A stretch of 38,997 bases of DNA, taken from Defluviitaleaceae bacterium. Its GTDB lineage: Bacteria > Bacillota > Clostridia > Lachnospirales > WQUN01. Position 1 is the stretch's first letter. Every line of letters begins with the position of its first letter. Below the pieces are notes generated by a model. The model ran no database searches. It was not told the origin of the DNA and was given only the letters and a program-made list of their open reading frames with translations. The translations under genes and the position numbers were made by a program. The DNA lies in assembly GCA_009787785.1 (NCBI GenBank), contig WQSR01000022.1, forward strand, positions 1 to 38,997. Direction: 5' to 3'. Positions 1-8,849 of this stretch are shown in pieces.

Positions 1-35
1 GCATATTCTTCCTCAAAACGGTCAATTGTAATCAT
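1..35 (-). CDS. DUF3006-like small protein, N-terminus only (cut by window edge)
   Basis: Read on the minus strand, an ATG at 35 opens a frame beginning MITIDRFEEEYA and runs off the window. This opening resembles the start of DUF3006 proteins (M-x-x-IDRFEG-x-x-A), which from family knowledge are often encoded directly after a ComEC-like metallo-beta-lactamase gene. Such a gene lies just upstream here (244..1173, same strand). No Shine-Dalgarno sequence precedes the ATG, because the inverted-repeat element ends two bases before it. Only 11-12 residues are visible, so the family call rests on motif plus context. Confidence 0.5.
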   Translation of the reverse strand, partial: MITIDRFEEEY

Positions 36-37
36 CA

Positions 38-236
38 GCGCGGGGCGGGCGAAAGGGGACGGGGGCGGCTGGGCGCGGGGGAGTGCGGATTTCGGCGAGC
101 GGATTTGCGTGCGCCGCGTAGCGCATTGGCGCGGTGGTTTTCCGCGCCACCAGCGGAGCACAGGCGTAGCACCGCGAGCGAAAGTCCGCTCTCGCCCGCG
201 CCCAGCCGCCCCCGTCCCCTTTCGCCCGCCCCGCGC
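38..236. repeat. 199-bp element bounded by a perfect 42-bp inverted repeat
   Basis: Bases 38-79 and 195-236 are exact reverse complements over 42 bp and are very GC-rich. The 115-bp centre contains a smaller hairpin (127-134 with 142-149, 7-base loop) and weaker pairing next to the long arms. The element fills almost the whole gap between the stop of the metallo-beta-lactamase gene (244) and the start of the DUF3006-like gene (35). It could be a mobile miniature element, a REP-like repeat or a strong processing/termination hairpin. It encodes no convincing protein. Confidence 0.85.
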
Positions 237-243
237 CTACGGG

Positions 244-1173
244 CTACCAAAACCGGATTTCCTCTCCGTCGGTGGACATGAGAATGCTCCCCCGCTCGTC
301 GGTGCGCAGGATGCGTACATTGGCGGCGTTGAGCCTGTCGAGGACTTCCCGGTGGGGATGGCCGTGCTGGTTGTTCCGGCCCGCGCTGATAACCGCCGCG
401 ACGGGGTTTACCGCGTCCAGAAATTCCTGGGTGGTGGAAGTACGGCTTCCGTGGTGGCCTACGCCCAGCACATGGGCTTGCAGGTTGTGCCCGCCGGCCA
501 GCATGGCCTGTTCCGACGCCACCTCCGCGTCCCCGGTGAAGAGGAACGCCGTTGCGCCGTGGACCATGCGCAACACAATGGAAGCGTTGTTTAGATTGGC
601 GTGGTGGCCCGGTGTGGGCGCGAGCACCGTCATATAAATAATCCCCGCCGAAATCCGGTCGCCGATGGCGGGAATGGTGACGGGGATGTCGTGGTTTTCG
701 ATGGCGGCCAGGAAATTTTCGAAGGGGACGGTATTATGGGTGGCGTCGGGCATGAGCAAGCGACCCACCTCCTTTTGTGCCAGCACGGCAATGAGCCCGC
801 CGATGTGGTCACTGTGGGGATGGGTAGCCACCACATAATCCAGCCGGGTTACGCCCGCGCTCCGCAGATAGGAAATGACGTGCTGGCCGTAGCGCGGCTC
901 GCCCCCGTCGATGAGGACGGCATGGTCCCGGGATTGTATTAGCGTAGCGTCCCCTTGGCCGACGTCAATGAAATGGACGAAAATCTCGCCCGGCCCCGGC
1001 AAAACGGGGCTCTGCTCCGGGAAGACGCGGTCGCCAAAGAAATGGAAAACCACGGCCAGCATGACCAGCATGAGCATTACGAAAAAAAAGAACCGGTTAT
1101 TGTGAATGATGGAGCGGCGTCTGACGCTCCGCCTCCGCCGGGTGGCGGTCGGACGTTTGCGGGGAGTGGGCAT
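244..1173 (-). CDS. ComEC/Rec2-like metallo-beta-lactamase-fold protein, membrane-anchored
   Basis: Predicted 309-aa protein. A basic N-terminus (residues 1-21, Arg-rich) is followed by one transmembrane segment (about 27-46). The rest is a metallo-beta-lactamase domain with VHFIDVGQGDATLI (66-79), a DGGE loop and the metal-binding motif THPHSDHIGG (117-126). This matches the stand-alone C-terminal domain type of ComEC, predicted to act outside the membrane on nucleic acid or phosphoester substrates; no ComEC channel domain is present. The start at 1173 is chosen because the protein then begins MPTPRKRP. It has no clear ribosome binding site, and a TATACT -10-like box at 1180-1185 lies only 6 bases upstream, so a leaderless transcript is possible. 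An upstream in-frame ATG at 1233 is the alternative start. The start codon overlaps the divergent methyltransferase start. Confidence 0.85.
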   Translation of the reverse strand: MPTPRKRPTATRRRRSVRRRSIIHNNRFFFFVMLMLVMLAVVFHFFGDRVFPEQSPVLPGPGEIFVHFIDVGQGDATLIQSRDHAVLIDGGEPRYGQHVISYLRSAGVTRLDYVVATHPHSDHIGGLIAVLAQKEVGRLLMPDATHNTVPFENFLAAIENHDIPVTIPAIGDRISAGIIYMTVLAPTPGHHANLNNASIVLRMVHGATAFLFTGDAEVASEQAMLAGGHNLQAHVLGVGHHGSRTSTTQEFLDAVNPVAAVISAGRNNQHGHPHREVLDRLNAANVRILRTDERGSILMSTDGEEIRFW

Positions 1174-2179
1174 GGAAACAGTATACCATAAAATAATTAT
1201 CACAACCCGCCCGGAAAGTGCCTCCTTTGCCATGGGCGAGCTACAAAACTACGACAGGGGCATCCGCCCCGTGGGGGATTTGGCCGTGGGGGTAAAGGAA
1301 ATTTACTTGCCGGGGGGGTATGGCAAGCTCCTTGCTGACGCGCCCCCCTTGATTTTTGTGCGGCATATGTTCCCGGTGCAGTATTTTGCCGTGGGGGAAT
1401 ACGCCGCCGCCGATATACTGGCCGGGGTAGCCATCCCGGATGACGGCGGGGCTTTCTCCGTGCAAATGCGCGGCGATACGGACCCCGGGCTGATTCGCCG
1501 CCTGGAAAACGCGCTGGAGGAAAGAAATTATGTCCGGGACGACAGATACCCCCGGTGGGTATTGTCCCTCTACGCCCACGAAGGCGGATTGTACGCGGGG
1601 GCTTCGCGCTGTGGGGATAACCGCTCCGCCTGGAATGGCGGCACCCCACGGTATAAAAGGGCGGATTTTATCAGCCGGGCGGAATGTAAACTCATGGAAG
1701 CCATGGAAACCTTCGGTCTGCGGCCCCGGCCCCACGCCCGCGCATTGGATTTGGGTGCCGCACCCGGCGGGTGGAGTAAGGTATTGCTGGAGGCGGGCTT
1801 CCACGTCACCGCCGTGGACCCCGGCGCGCTGGATAAACGGCTGGCGCACCATCCCCGCCTTTCCTATGTATGCGCTACGGCACAGCGGTTCCTGGCGGCG
1901 CGGGACAAGGCTGAAATATTCGATGCTGTGGTGAATGACATGAAAATGGACATGTACGATTCGGTGCGGGTTATGCTGGACGCAGCACCTTTCCTTGCCC
2001 CCGGCGGCGTGGCTGTGATGACCCTCAAGCTGGCCAAGGGGCAGGGCTTGCGCAAAATCAACAAGGCGTTGGCCTTGCTGGAAAAAAAATACCGCGTGGG
2101 GGACACGCGGCAGTTGTTTCACAACCGGGACGAGGTGACGGTGCTTTTATATCGCCTATCGGGCCCCGCCGCCCCTTAG
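1172..2179 (+). CDS. RlmM/FtsJ-like ribose 2'-O-methyltransferase
   Basis: Predicted 335-aa protein. The C-terminal half has the Rossmann methyltransferase fold, with SAM motif LDLGAAPGGW (192-201) preceded by RADFISRAECKL (163-174), as in FtsJ/TlyA/RlmM enzymes. Lys173, Asp256 (VVNDMKMD) and Lys286 (TLKLAKG) fit the K-D-K catalytic set of 2'-O-ribose methyltransferases. The N-terminal ~150 residues resemble the THUMP-like region of RlmM more than any other partner domain, but this is weak. The RNA target is inferred to be 23S rRNA. A ribosome binding site, GGGGAGTGGG, lies just before ATG 1172. The 3' end overlaps the convergent PilZ gene by 24 bases. Confidence 0.8.
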   Translation: METVYHKIIITTRPESASFAMGELQNYDRGIRPVGDLAVGVKEIYLPGGYGKLLADAPPLIFVRHMFPVQYFAVGEYAAADILAGVAIPDDGGAFSVQMRGDTDPGLIRRLENALEERNYVRDDRYPRWVLSLYAHEGGLYAGASRCGDNRSAWNGGTPRYKRADFISRAECKLMEAMETFGLRPRPHARALDLGAAPGGWSKVLLEAGFHVTAVDPGALDKRLAHHPRLSYVCATAQRFLAARDKAEIFDAVVNDMKMDMYDSVRVMLDAAPFLAPGGVAVMTLKLAKGQGLRKINKALALLEKKYRVGDTRQLFHNRDEVTVLLYRLSGPAAP

Positions 2180-2824
2180 CTGTTGCTCAAACAAAGCCAA
2201 TGTCAGCTTGTTCAAGGCGTCTGTCAGGTTTTCGCCATTGTACATAAAGGCATAGTCGTAACGGTACAGCGGGGAGAGGGAACGTTCACTGCCGCGCACA
2301 AATTCCACGGGGAAGCGGAAGTTGGCATGGCCCACGGAGAAATCCGCCAGGTAGGTTTTGCGTAGCTCCAGGGGGATTTTATCGTTCAGGAGAAAGGTGA
2401 GGCCGCCCCGGCTCACGTCATGCATGACGCCGGCGCATACCAGTGCCCCCGGCTGGTCGGGCTGGCTTTCGTCCACTTCGTGGAGGTTGACCGCCATCTG
2501 GGCCCGAATGCGGTGGGAGCCGCGCCGACTGTGGGTGCTGATGAGGGTCGTGGCCGTTACCAGCAGGACATTCTTATGAATATATCGCTGTTTTTCCACC
2601 AGCTTGCCGTCAAAGGTATAGATTTCCGCCCCACGGAAAAAGGTGAAGACGTAAATTTTATTCAAATCCAGCTGGTCAAAGTGCTCGAAAAGCGGGTCGC
2701 AGGAAACGAGGAACGACACGCCCTTGTCCATCTTTTCAAAAATGCCGTAATACATTGGCGCGTCGGGCGCGTCCTTTTGCTGGACGTCCAAACGCGTGCC
2801 TTCGTCAATAAAACGAAATTCCAT
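2156..2824 (-). CDS. PilZ-domain (YcgR-like) cyclic-di-GMP receptor
   Basis: 222-aa protein. The N-terminal ~95 residues resemble the YcgR-type flagellar-brake domain. The C-terminal PilZ domain shows the c-di-GMP-binding signatures RxxxR (within SRRGSHRIR) and DVSRGG (D/N-x-S-x-x-G). It is expected to be a cytoplasmic c-di-GMP sensor acting on motility or the cell surface; the output is not visible here. The start at 2824 is preferred because GGGAGGG lies 6 bases upstream. An ATG at 2830 sits directly against that site. A consensus-like promoter precedes it (2850-2877). Confidence 0.85.
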   Translation of the reverse strand: MEFRFIDEGTRLDVQQKDAPDAPMYYGIFEKMDKGVSFLVSCDPLFEHFDQLDLNKIYVFTFFRGAEIYTFDGKLVEKQRYIHKNVLLVTATTLISTHSRRGSHRIRAQMAVNLHEVDESQPDQPGALVCAGVMHDVSRGGLTFLLNDKIPLELRKTYLADFSVGHANFRFPVEFVRGSERSLSPLYRYDYAFMYNGENLTDALNKLTLALFEQQLRGGGAR

Positions 2825-2849
2825 GTACATCCCTCCCAATGGTGCCCGA

Positions 2850-2877
2850 ATTATACTATAATGTGTACAAATTTCAA
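2850..2877 (-). promoter_or_regulatory. SigA-type promoter for the PilZ gene
   Basis: On the minus strand TTGAAA (2877-2872) and a perfect TATAAT (2855-2850) are separated by 16 bp. They lie about 25 bases upstream of the PilZ start and within the divergent PilZ/fhs gap. Confidence 0.7.
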
Positions 2878-2914
2878 TATTAAGGCAAAAAGGCACATGA
2901 GAGGATGCGTTAGC

Positions 2915-4582
2915 ATGAGAACGGACATCGAAATCGCCCAAGCCACATCCATAGTACCCATCGGGGAAATTGCTACGAAGCTGGAAATCCCCGATGAAAT
3001 TGTCTCCCCCTTTGGCCGCTACAAGGCCAAAATCAACCACCGTTACAAGGGTATAGCCGAAAAAAAACCGGCAAAAGTAATCCTCGTCACCGCCATCAGC
3101 CCCACCCCCGCCGGGGAAGGGAAGACCACAACCACTGTGGGCCTGGGCGACGCGCTGGCGCGGCTGGGCAAGCGCACCATGATTTGCCTCCGGGAGCCCT
3201 CTTTGGGGCCGGTGTTCGGTGTGAAGGGCGGCGCGGCGGGGGGCGGCTACGCCCAAATCGTGCCCATGGAGGACATTAATCTGCATTTCACCGGGGACCT
3301 CCACGCCATCACCACCGCCAATAATCTGCTGGCCGCTTTGGTGGACAACCATATCCAACAAGGGAATATACTTGATATCGACCCACGGCAAGTCACGTGG
3401 CGGCGCGCCATGGACATGAACGACCGCCAGCTCCGCTATATCATTAACGGCCTGGGCGGCAAGGCCAACGGCCAGCCCCGGGAGGACGGCTTTGATATTA
3501 CCGCCGCCTCCGAGGTGATGGCCGTATTTTGCCTGTCGGAAAACCTGCAAGCCCTCAAGGAGAATCTGGCCCGCATTGTGGTGGGCTACAGCTATAGCGG
3601 CAAGCCCATAACCGCCGGTGATTTACAGGCCCAGGGAGCCATGGCGGCCCTGTTAAAGGAAGCCTTCGACCCCAATTTGGTGCAGACTTTGGAGGGCACC
3701 CCCGCGCTGGTGCACGGCGGCCCCTTCGCCAACATCGCCCACGGTTGCAACACCGCCGTAGCCACCAAGCTGGCCATGGCACTGGGGGAATACGTGGTGA
3801 CGGAAGCGGGCTTCGGCGCGGACTTGGGCGCGGAAAAATTTATTAATATCAAATGCCGCCGCATGGGCATCGCGCCGTCGGCTGTGGTGCTGGTGGCCAC
3901 CATCCGGGCCCTGAAGCACCACGGCGGGGTGGAGAAGGCCGACCTGGGGAAGGAAAATCTCCCCGCCTTGGAAAAAGGCATGGCCAACTTGCGCCGCCAT
4001 ATAAGCAATATCACACAGACCTATGGCTTGCCCTGTGTGGTGGCCGTCAACCGTTTCCCCACCGACACGGAAGCCGAAATCGCCGCCATAAAAAAAGCCG
4101 CCGCCGATGAAGGCGTGGCCTGTGCACTCTCCGAGGTGCACGCAAAGGGCGGTGCCGGGGGGGAAGCCCTGGCCCAAGCCGTGCTGGCCGCCATGGAAGA
4201 GCCCAATCACTTCCGCTTTACCTACGAGGCCGACACGAAGCTGAAAACCAAAATGGAGACCATTGCCCGGAAGGTGTACCGGGCGGACGGCATTACTTTT
4301 GCCCCCGAAGCCGCAAAACAGATGCGCAACCTGGAAAAATTGGGCTATGGCCGCCTTCCCGTGTGCATGGCCAAGACCCAATACTCCTTCTCTGACGACG
4401 CGAAGAAACTGGGTGCCGCCGAGGCGTTCACCCTCACCGTGCGCCAGGTGCGCCTTTGCGCCGGGGCGGGCTTCGTCGTGGCCATCACCGGCGATATCAT
4501 GACCATGCCCGGCTTGCCGAAAATCCCCTCCGCCAACCATATCGACTTGAACGAGGAGGGCGTGATTAGCGGGTTGTTTTAA
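2915..4582 (+). CDS. fhs: Formate--tetrahydrofolate ligase
   Basis: 555-aa protein of normal family length. It catalyses ATP-dependent formation of 10-formyl-THF from formate and THF, the first step of the methyl branch of the Wood-Ljungdahl pathway and a source of one-carbon units. The P-loop [15 protein letters not shown] is at about 63-77, and conserved blocks [20 protein letters not shown] and [13 protein letters not shown] are present. ATG 2915 is chosen because GAGAGGA lies 9 bases upstream. The much longer open frame upstream is non-coding antisense to the PilZ gene. No other Wood-Ljungdahl gene is adjacent, so acetogenesis cannot be inferred from this gene alone. It overlaps galK tail-to-tail by 4 bases. 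Confidence 0.97.
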   Translation: MRTDIEIAQATSIVPIGEIATKLEIPDEIVSPFGRYKAKINHRYKGIAEKKPAKVILVTAISPTPAGEGKTTTTVGLGDALARLGKRTMICLREPSLGPVFGVKGGAAGGGYAQIVPMEDINLHFTGDLHAITTANNLLAALVDNHIQQGNILDIDPRQVTWRRAMDMNDRQLRYIINGLGGKANGQPREDGFDITAASEVMAVFCLSENLQALKENLARIVVGYSYSGKPITAGDLQAQGAMAALLKEAFDPNLVQTLEGTPALVHGGPFANIAHGCNTAVATKLAMALGEYVVTEAGFGADLGAEKFINIKCRRMGIAPSAVVLVATIRALKHHGGVEKADLGKENLPALEKGMANLRRHISNITQTYGLPCVVAVNRFPTDTEAEIAAIKKAAADEGVACALSEVHAKGGAGGEALAQAVLAAMEEPNHFRFTYEADTKLKTKMETIARKVYRADGITFAPEAAKQMRNLEKLGYGRLPVCMAKTQYSFSDDAKKLGAAEAFTLTVRQVRLCAGAGFVVAITGDIMTMPGLPKIPSANHIDLNEEGVISGLF

Positions 4583-5700
4583 TACATCCCCGGCGCATAA
4601 CCAATTACCTTTTCGTACGCCTCAGCCACTGTCTGCTTAAACGCGTCAACTTTCCCTTTCTCCACCAGCGCGATGGCACAGCCCCCAAACCCCGCCCCGG
4701 TCATCCTGGCCCCGATACAGGCGGGGTTTTGCAATGCCGCGTCTACGAGGGTGTCCAGCTCAAAGCCGGTGACTTCATAGTCGTCCCGGAGGGAGATATG
4801 GGATTGGGTGAGCAGTTGCCCCAGGGCGTGCATATCCCCGGCCTCCAGGGCTTGCACCGCTTGCTTGACCCGGTGGTTTTCGTATACCACGTGGCGGGCG
4901 CGGCGGCGAAGGGTTTCCTCGGGGAGGGTATGGGCGATTTCTTCGAAGGCATCGGGGGCCAGGCCGGTAAGCTGTTTGATGGGGGTTGCCTTGGAAAGCA
5001 GTGCCAAGGCCCGCTCGCAATCCCCCCTGCGCTCGTTGTATTTGGAATCGGCCAGCTCCCTGCGCTTGTGGGTATTCATCACGACAAAGGTATATTCGCC
5101 AAGATTCAAGGGAATATACTTGAAGTCCAGCGTGTCGCAATGGAGATAAATGGCGGCGTCCTCCCGCCCCATGCCCACGGCAAACTGGTCCATAATGCCG
5201 CAATTCACCCCGCAGAACACGTTCTCGCTTTTTTGGGCCAGCTGTACCAGGTCAATCATTTCATAGCCCAGGGAAAAGACCGTGTTGAGGGCCTTGGCGG
5301 TGACAACCTCAATGGAGGCCGAGGAGGAAAGCCCCGAGCCGTTGGGGATATCGCCGGAGAACAAAATGTCAAAGCCGGGGATGGTATGGCCGTCTAATTG
5401 CATGTGCCGCACAATGCCCTTGGGGTAGTTGGCCCAGCCGTGGCCGGCTTCATAGGCCACGTGGCCGAGGGGGATTTCCACCAGATTACTCATATTGGTG
5501 CTGGCAAAGCGGGCGGTGCTATCGCCACGCTTGCGTATCAGCGCGGAGGTTCCCATTTTTATGGTGCAGGGCAGTACATAGCCCCCGTTGTAGTCAATAT
5601 GCTCGCCAATAATATTAATCCGCCCAGGGACAAAAAACGCAACCGCTTCTTCCCTTGAATCACCAAAAATACGGTGAAATTCCTTAGTTAAATCACCCAT
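4579..5700 (-). CDS. galK: Galactokinase
   Basis: 373-aa GHMP kinase that phosphorylates galactose at C1 using ATP (Leloir pathway). It carries the galactokinase signature [16 protein letters not shown] (25-40), the GHMP ATP-binding loop [14 protein letters not shown] (116-129), the catalytic Asp in GIMDQF (about residue 171) and the C-terminal [16 protein letters not shown] block. GGAGG lies upstream of ATG 5700. No galT or galE is adjacent, so the gene stands alone here. The 3' end overlaps fhs by 4 bases. Confidence 0.95.
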   Translation of the reverse strand: MGDLTKEFHRIFGDSREEAVAFFVPGRINIIGEHIDYNGGYVLPCTIKMGTSALIRKRGDSTARFASTNMSNLVEIPLGHVAYEAGHGWANYPKGIVRHMQLDGHTIPGFDILFSGDIPNGSGLSSSASIEVVTAKALNTVFSLGYEMIDLVQLAQKSENVFCGVNCGIMDQFAVGMGREDAAIYLHCDTLDFKYIPLNLGEYTFVVMNTHKRRELADSKYNERRGDCERALALLSKATPIKQLTGLAPDAFEEIAHTLPEETLRRRARHVVYENHRVKQAVQALEAGDMHALGQLLTQSHISLRDDYEVTGFELDTLVDAALQNPACIGARMTGAGFGGCAIALVEKGKVDAFKQTVAEAYEKVIGYAPGMY

Positions 5701-5749
5701 ATCTTACCTCCAGCCAGTTTTACGCGTACTCTATCACAGCGGTGGTTCG

Positions 5750-5779
5750 TTGCCAAACCTTTCCTTGTTTTGCTATACT
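5750..5779 (+). promoter_or_regulatory. Probable promoter of the aldo/keto reductase gene
   Basis: TTGCCA (5750-5755) and TATACT (5774-5779) with an 18-bp spacer, about 35 bases upstream of the ATG at 5815. It lies in the divergent galK/reductase gap. Confidence 0.5.
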
Positions 5780-5814
5780 TGTTTTGTAGCAAATAACAAA
5801 TAGGAGGTATTTTC

Positions 5815-6945
5815 ATGCAATATAATACATTTGGTAACACAGGTATAAAGCTATCCGCCCTGGGCTTCGGCGCGATGCGTTTGCCCATGACCAAGGAAGG
5901 GGACAAAACCGTGGTGAACGACGAGTTGGCCATTCCCCTGATGCGGCGGGCCTTTGACTTGGGTGTAAACTACATCGACTCCGCGCCCTATTACTGCGAA
6001 AAGCAAAGCGAAATCGCCGTGGGCAAGGCCATCAAGGGCTACCGCGACAAGGTATACATTACATCGAAGAACCCCATCGAAAACGATTCCGGCGCGGACT
6101 GGACGGGACGCCTTGAACATTCCCTCAAACAAATGGACGTGGATTATATTGATTTCTACCATTTTTGGGGTATCAACCAAAAGAACTTTAAACACTGGGA
6201 AACCTTGACGGACGGGCCTTTGCAGGCGGCGCGCAAGGCGTTGGAGCAGGGGCTAATCAAGCATTTATGCTTTTCCTTCCACGACAAGGCAGAGAATCTA
6301 AAATACATCGTGGACAGCGGCCACTTTGAATCCTGTTTGATTCAATATAATTTACTTGACCGTTCCAACGAAGAAAATCTGGCCTATATGCGCGGGAAGG
6401 GCCTTGGGGTGGTGGTTATGGGCCCCGTGGGCGGGGGGAGACTGGGCGCGCCCAGCGAAATTATTCGTGGTCTGCTCAAGGAAAAGCCCGCAAGCACCGC
6501 CGAAATGGCTCTGCGCTTCGTGTTGGCTAACGAGAACGTACACATGGCCCTCTCCGGCATGGAAAACATACAAATGGTGGAGGAGAACGTGAAAATCGCC
6601 TCCAAAACGGGTCATTTGAGTGCCGACGAGCTCCTCCAGGTGAAGGCCATGATGGAAGAAAACAAGAAGCTGGCCGAGCTGTACTGCACCGCCTGTGACT
6701 ATTGCAAGCCCTGCCCGCAAAATATCAATATCCCCCACCTCTTCGGCATGATGAACACCCACAAGGTGTACGGCTTGACGGAGCACGCAAAAAAAACCTA
6801 CGCCGAAATGATGCGCGGCGAAGGCTGGGTAAAAAGCGCGGACGCGGCCCAATGTACCGGATGCGGGGTGTGCGAGGAAAAATGTCCGCAGAAATTGCCT
6901 GTGGTGAAGCAGTTAAAGGAAACCCACGCAACCCTGGCGGGATAA
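5815..6945 (+). CDS. Aldo/keto reductase with C-terminal 4Fe-4S domain
   Basis: 376-aa protein. An NADPH-type aldo/keto reductase barrel (about 1-280) begins with MQYNTFGNTGIKLSALGFGAMRLP and contains the Asp/Tyr region NYIDSAPYY. The C-terminus has two cysteine clusters, CTACDYCKPCP (about 292-302) and CTGCGVCEEKCP (about 347-358), typical of ferredoxin-like extensions that would bind 4Fe-4S clusters. This points to electron exchange with an iron-sulfur partner in an anaerobe; the substrate is unknown. A strong AGGAGG site precedes the ATG. A paralogue with the same architecture is at 35424..36590. Confidence 0.88.
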   Translation: MQYNTFGNTGIKLSALGFGAMRLPMTKEGDKTVVNDELAIPLMRRAFDLGVNYIDSAPYYCEKQSEIAVGKAIKGYRDKVYITSKNPIENDSGADWTGRLEHSLKQMDVDYIDFYHFWGINQKNFKHWETLTDGPLQAARKALEQGLIKHLCFSFHDKAENLKYIVDSGHFESCLIQYNLLDRSNEENLAYMRGKGLGVVVMGPVGGGRLGAPSEIIRGLLKEKPASTAEMALRFVLANENVHMALSGMENIQMVEENVKIASKTGHLSADELLQVKAMMEENKKLAELYCTACDYCKPCPQNINIPHLFGMMNTHKVYGLTEHAKKTYAEMMRGEGWVKSADAAQCTGCGVCEEKCPQKLPVVKQLKETHATLAG

Positions 6946-6958
6946 ACGAAGGCTTTAT

Positions 6959-7558
6959 TTATTCCCGTAGCATCCCATGGGCGATGAAGTCTACCAGTTG
7001 GTTTATGGTGGAATCGTCGGGCTCGGATTTATCGAAGACGAAACATTTCAGCGCGACGAAGCTATAGATGCCCATCAGGGCGTAGGAGAGGAGGGCGGGG
7101 TCCATTTCCCGCGCCTCTCCTTTTTCTTTGGCCTTGGTGATTTCGCCGATGTAGCCCTGGGAGAAGCGTTCGTAATAATCCTTGAAGGCTTGCTCGTCCA
7201 CGAACTGGGCTTGCCACACAATGCGAAACAGGCCGAAATGCTCCCGTACGAAGGAAAACCAGACCCGGATGGAAATGCGCTCCTGCTCGATGATGGAGGT
7301 GTGCGGGCTCTCCTGCTTGGCAAGGCGGATGGCCCGGCGCAGCTTGCGCCCCAGATTGTCCATCAGGTGCAGGAAAAGACTCAATTTATCAGGAAAGTAT
7401 ACATATAATGTACCTGTCGCAACCTGTGCTTTGTGCGTAATGTCGCTTATCTCCGTGGCGTAGTAGCCTTTTTGTGCGAAGAGTGCTTCTGCCGCTTCGC
7501 ATATTTTTTTAAGGGTTTGTTCGCCACGTTTGGTTTTGGGTTGCTTTACATATTCCAT
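6959..7558 (-). CDS. TetR-family transcriptional regulator of the adjacent acyl-CoA operon
   Basis: 199-aa protein. An N-terminal TetR helix-turn-helix (about 12-60, with ISDITHKAQVATGTLYVYF) is followed by a ligand-binding C-terminal domain of the size seen in FadR/PaaR-type regulators. The start at 7558 follows GGTGAGG. It is transcribed away from the fourteen-gene acyl-CoA and transport operon, so local control by an acyl-CoA or free acid effector is inferred. A near-perfect palindrome at 7663-7678 in the shared gap is the best operator candidate. Confidence 0.88.
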   Translation of the reverse strand: MEYVKQPKTKRGEQTLKKICEAAEALFAQKGYYATEISDITHKAQVATGTLYVYFPDKLSLFLHLMDNLGRKLRRAIRLAKQESPHTSIIEQERISIRVWFSFVREHFGLFRIVWQAQFVDEQAFKDYYERFSQGYIGEITKAKEKGEAREMDPALLSYALMGIYSFVALKCFVFDKSEPDDSTINQLVDFIAHGMLRE

Positions 7559-7617
7559 TATGTGCCTCACCTTGAAAAATGATTTTATGCCTTTTGTTAA
7601 TATAGCATATATTATTG

Positions 7618-7646
7618 TTGACGGGGAATAAATTTTATGGTAGTGT
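7618..7646 (+). promoter_or_regulatory. Possible promoter of the acyl-CoA/transport operon
   Basis: A good -35 box TTGACG (7618-7623) is followed, at 17 bp, by a poor -10 (TAGTGT, 7641-7646), about 50 bases before the acyl-CoA dehydrogenase start. The weak -10 makes the exact promoter uncertain. Confidence 0.4.
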
Positions 7647-7662
7647 TTACTAAATATGAAAT

Positions 7663-7678
7663 ATGAATCAGTGTTCAT
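7663..7678. promoter_or_regulatory. Candidate TetR-family operator
   Basis: ATGAAT-CAGT-GTTCAT is a 16-bp inverted repeat matching at 5 of 6 half-site positions. It resembles the TGAAT/ATTCA-type operators of fatty-acid-responsive TetR regulators. It sits between the likely promoter and the ribosome binding site of the operon, so binding would block transcription. Confidence 0.5.
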
Positions 7679-7695
7679 GTTGAGGGGCGAGCCGG

Positions 7696-8838
7696 ATGGA
7701 CTTTGCATTATCCAAGAAACACCTGCTTTTGCAGGATTTGTACACCAAATTTGCCACGAACGAGGTGAAGCCTCGCGCGGCAGAGGTTGACGAGGAAGAA
7801 AGCTTCCCCCACGACACGGTGGCGAAGCTGGGGCGGTATGGCTTCATGGGGATACCCGTGGCCAAGGCGTATGGCGGCGCAGGGGCGGATAATTTGGCCT
7901 ATGCCATGGCCGTGGAAGCCCTGTCAAAAGTATGCGCCACCACAGGGGTCATCGTTTCGGCCCACACCAGTCTCTGTGTCGCGCCGATAATGGAGAACGG
8001 CACAGCGGAGCAAAAGGAAAAATACTTGCGCAAGCTGGCCACCGGCGAATGGGTCGGGGCCTTTGGCTTGACAGAGGCCGGCGCGGGAACGGACGCCGCC
8101 GGACAGCAGACCACTGCTGTCCCGGACGGGGACAATTATATATTAAACGGTACAAAGCTCTTCATCACCAATGCGGATGCCGCCCACGTGTATATCATCA
8201 TCGCCATGACCGACAAGGCGAAGGGTACGCGGGGTTGCTCCGCTTTTATTGTGGAGAAGGATTTCCCCGGCTTTTCCGTGGGGAAAAAGGAGAAAAAAAT
8301 GGGCATCCGCGGCTCGGCCACCTGTGAGCTGATTATGCGTGACTGCATCGTGCCCAAGGAGAATCTGCTGGGCAAGGAGGGCCAGGGCTTCAAGCTGGCC
8401 ATGCAGACCTTGGACGGCGGGCGTGTGGGTATCGCGGCCCAGGCGGTGGGTATCGCCCAGGGTGCCATTGATATTACGGTGAACTATGTAAAGGAACGGA
8501 TGCAGTTTGGCAAGCGGATTTCCCAGTTTCAAAATACCCAGTTTGAGCTGGCGGACATGCAGACGAAGGCCGACGCGGCACGGCTGTTGTGTCACCGCGC
8601 CGCCTTTTTCGAGGATAAGAAAAAGCCCTTCGCGAGCCACGCGGCCATGGCCAAGCTGTTCGCGTCGGAGGCGGCGTCGGACATCACCCGGCGGTGCTTA
8701 CAGCTCCATGGCGGGTATGGCTATTCCCGGGAATATGCCATCGAGCGCATGATGCGCGACGCCAAGATTACGGAAATCTACGAGGGCACGTCGGAAGTGC
8801 AAAAAATGGTTATCGCAAGTCATATGAAAGTGAATTAG
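7696..8838 (+). CDS. Acyl-CoA dehydrogenase (short-chain/butyryl-CoA type)
   Basis: 380-aa flavoenzyme that introduces or, running in reverse, reduces an alpha-beta double bond in an acyl-CoA, with ETF as electron partner. Signatures: GAFGLTEAGAGTDA (121-134), MGIRGSATCEL (202-212), QFGKRISQFQ, LQLHGGYGYSREYAIERMMRDAKI (around 336-358) and catalytic Glu363 in EIYEGTSEVQ. Length and motifs fit short-chain enzymes such as butyryl-CoA dehydrogenase. It is the first gene of the operon and is followed directly by etfB and etfA. A GAGGGG site precedes the ATG. Chain-length specificity cannot be read from the sequence. Confidence 0.93.
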   Translation: MDFALSKKHLLLQDLYTKFATNEVKPRAAEVDEEESFPHDTVAKLGRYGFMGIPVAKAYGGAGADNLAYAMAVEALSKVCATTGVIVSAHTSLCVAPIMENGTAEQKEKYLRKLATGEWVGAFGLTEAGAGTDAAGQQTTAVPDGDNYILNGTKLFITNADAAHVYIIIAMTDKAKGTRGCSAFIVEKDFPGFSVGKKEKKMGIRGSATCELIMRDCIVPKENLLGKEGQGFKLAMQTLDGGRVGIAAQAVGIAQGAIDITVNYVKERMQFGKRISQFQNTQFELADMQTKADAARLLCHRAAFFEDKKKPFASHAAMAKLFASEAASDITRRCLQLHGGYGYSREYAIERMMRDAKITEIYEGTSEVQKMVIASHMKVN

Positions 8839-8849
8839 GGGGTGGGCGC

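Noticed and set aside
35..250. 71-aa Arg/Gly-rich minus-strand frame
   Set aside because: It is the translation of the GC-rich inverted repeat, with low-complexity composition and no ribosome binding site.
2420..2914. 165 extra N-terminal residues for the fhs protein
   Set aside because: This stretch is antisense to the PilZ gene and its promoter. ATG 2915 has a good ribosome binding site and gives the normal family length.
2825..3550. N-terminal extension of the PilZ protein (open frame from 3550)
   Set aside because: It runs antisense through fhs and lacks family similarity. The promoter at 2850-2877 and the site GGGAGGG define the start.
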